Positions 32,765-33,410 of a stretch of 33,410 nucleotides of DNA are shown here, in pieces. The DNA comes from Gammaproteobacteria bacterium. GTDB taxonomy: Bacteria; Pseudomonadota; Gammaproteobacteria; S012-40. Under the pieces are notes generated by a model. The model searched no databases. It had not been told where the DNA came from and worked only from the letters and a program-made list of their open reading frames with translations. The stretch is from the NCBI GenBank assembly GCA_919902765.1, contig CAKKRP010000067.1, positions 1 to 33,410 of the forward strand, in the 5' to 3' direction. Within the stretch, counting starts at the first letter, position 1; each line of letters opens with the position of its first letter. The position numbers were made by a program, and so were the translations under genes.

Positions 32765-33410
32765 GTGACGCTCAACAACTTACAAAAGGCCTTAGGTTAT
32801 CGATTCCAACAGGCCGACGCGTTGGAACTGGCCCTAACCCATCGCAGCTCTTCCAGCTATCATAACGAGCGCTTGGAATTTCTAGGCGATAGCGTTTTGA
32901 ATTTTGTGATCACAGACGCGCTTTATGAACAATTTGCGACGGCCACGGAGGGCGAGCTCAGTCGCTTGCGCGCGCGCTTGGTGAAGCGTGAAACCTTGGC
33001 CGAATTGGCGCGGACGTTGGAACTTGGCGACTTGATGCGTTTAGGCGGCGGTGAACTCAAAAGCGGCGGCTTTAGGCGCGACTCGATATTGGCGGACGGC
33101 ATGGAGGCGTTACTCGGGGCGATTTATAAAGACGGTGGCATCGATGCGGTGCGGCCGGTCATTAAAGCGCTCTACGCGCAGCGTTTAGCGCAAATCGACC
33201 TCACTCAGCCGATGAAGGATCCCAAGACGCTGGTGCAGGAATATTTGCAAGCCCGAGGGCATAGCGTGCCCGAATACACCGTCGTTGAAGTGAAAGGTGA
33301 AGTGCATGATCAACATTTTACCGTCGAGTGTCACATTGTTGCATTGGATATTAAAACATTAGGATTAGGTACTAGCCGTCGCCGTGCGGAACAACATGCT
33401 GCCGAACAGG
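32765..33410 (+). CDS. rnc: ribonuclease III (3' end cut by the window)
   Basis: The frame opens at GTG 32765, one base after the DUF4845 stop, and stays open to the window end (215 codons), which is why it is absent from the ORF track. The catalytic signature is NERLEFLGDSVLNFV; the second acidic pair is in DSILADGMEALLGAIY. The double-stranded RNA-binding domain begins around DPKTLVQEYLQARGH and runs to SRRRAEQHAAEQ. Only about 10-15 residues should be missing. It processes rRNA precursors and structured mRNAs. The start depends on coupling, since no clear Shine-Dalgarno is seen. Confidence 0.96.
   Translation, partial: MTLNNLQKALGYRFQQADALELALTHRSSSSYHNERLEFLGDSVLNFVITDALYEQFATATEGELSRLRARLVKRETLAELARTLELGDLMRLGGGELKSGGFRRDSILADGMEALLGAIYKDGGIDAVRPVIKALYAQRLAQIDLTQPMKDPKTLVQEYLQARGHSVPEYTVVEVKGEVHDQHFTVECHIVALDIKTLGLGTSRRRAEQHAAEQ

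Noticed and set aside
1-33410. CRISPR array, tRNA or rRNA genes, transposase genes
   Set aside because: Read on both strands; no regular direct repeats, no cloverleaf or rRNA core sequence and no transposase motif were found.

Overview
The window looks like a chromosomal segment of a free-living gammaproteobacterium of middling GC content. It carries ubiG, ihfB, lapA-lapB and rnc-lepB-lepA-type neighbourhoods. The backbone order (HAD phosphatase, ubiG, mtaD, mtnA, gyrA, serC, pheA, hisC, tyrA, aroA, cmk, rpsA, ihfB) is the one I know from Pseudomonas and its relatives. I cannot name a genus from the sequence. No tRNA, rRNA, CRISPR array or intact insertion sequence was seen.

Left flank, 1-2521 (accessory). 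A 5'-truncated gene with a possible NlpC/P60- or CHAP-like peptidase end is translationally coupled to an unrecognised secreted protein. A gene-free stretch follows, with a REP-like palindrome and C9/A10 homopolymers. Next is a HigB/RelE-type toxin and HigA-type antitoxin pair, whose promoter appears to give a leaderless toxin mRNA. This part is less GC-rich to the eye than the rest and looks acquired.

Metabolic block, 2560-7655. A minus-strand operon (mtaD, ubiG, MupP/Gph-like HAD phosphatase) diverges from mtnA-ppnP. MtaD and MtnA belong to methionine salvage. PpnP, a broad nucleoside phosphorylase, sits 13 bases after mtnA and could supply the missing phosphorolysis step. A PRMT-like methyltransferase lies convergent to ppnP.

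Supraoperon, 7865-22598. gyrA is followed by serC-serA-pheA-hisC-tyrA-aroA-cmk with very short gaps: serine biosynthesis, then the chorismate-to-Phe/Tyr branch, then CMP kinase. After an intrinsic terminator come rpsA with a structured leader, ihfB with its own promoter, lapA-lapB (control of LPS synthesis) and pyrF. Two differences from Pseudomonas stand out: serA is inserted between serC and pheA, and tyrA and aroA are separate genes instead of one fused gene.

Envelope polysaccharide block, 22650-29569. A Gly-rich, probably outer-membrane protein of unknown function precedes an operon-like trio: a large multi-SLBB export protein, a Wzz-type chain-length protein and a GDP-mannose-producing bifunctional enzyme. 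No glycosyltransferases are present, so the polymer is unknown.

Right end, 29746-33410. lepA (EF-4), lepB (signal peptidase I), a DUF4845 membrane protein and rnc (RNase III, cut by the window end).

Most of the window is ordinary core genome. The best candidates for something new are the coupled secreted pair at the left edge, the leaderless toxin promoter with an operator over its start codon, the mtnA-ppnP pairing, the Gly-rich envelope protein, and several structured intergenic regions (before rpsA, after ihfB, before the export operon, before lepA).
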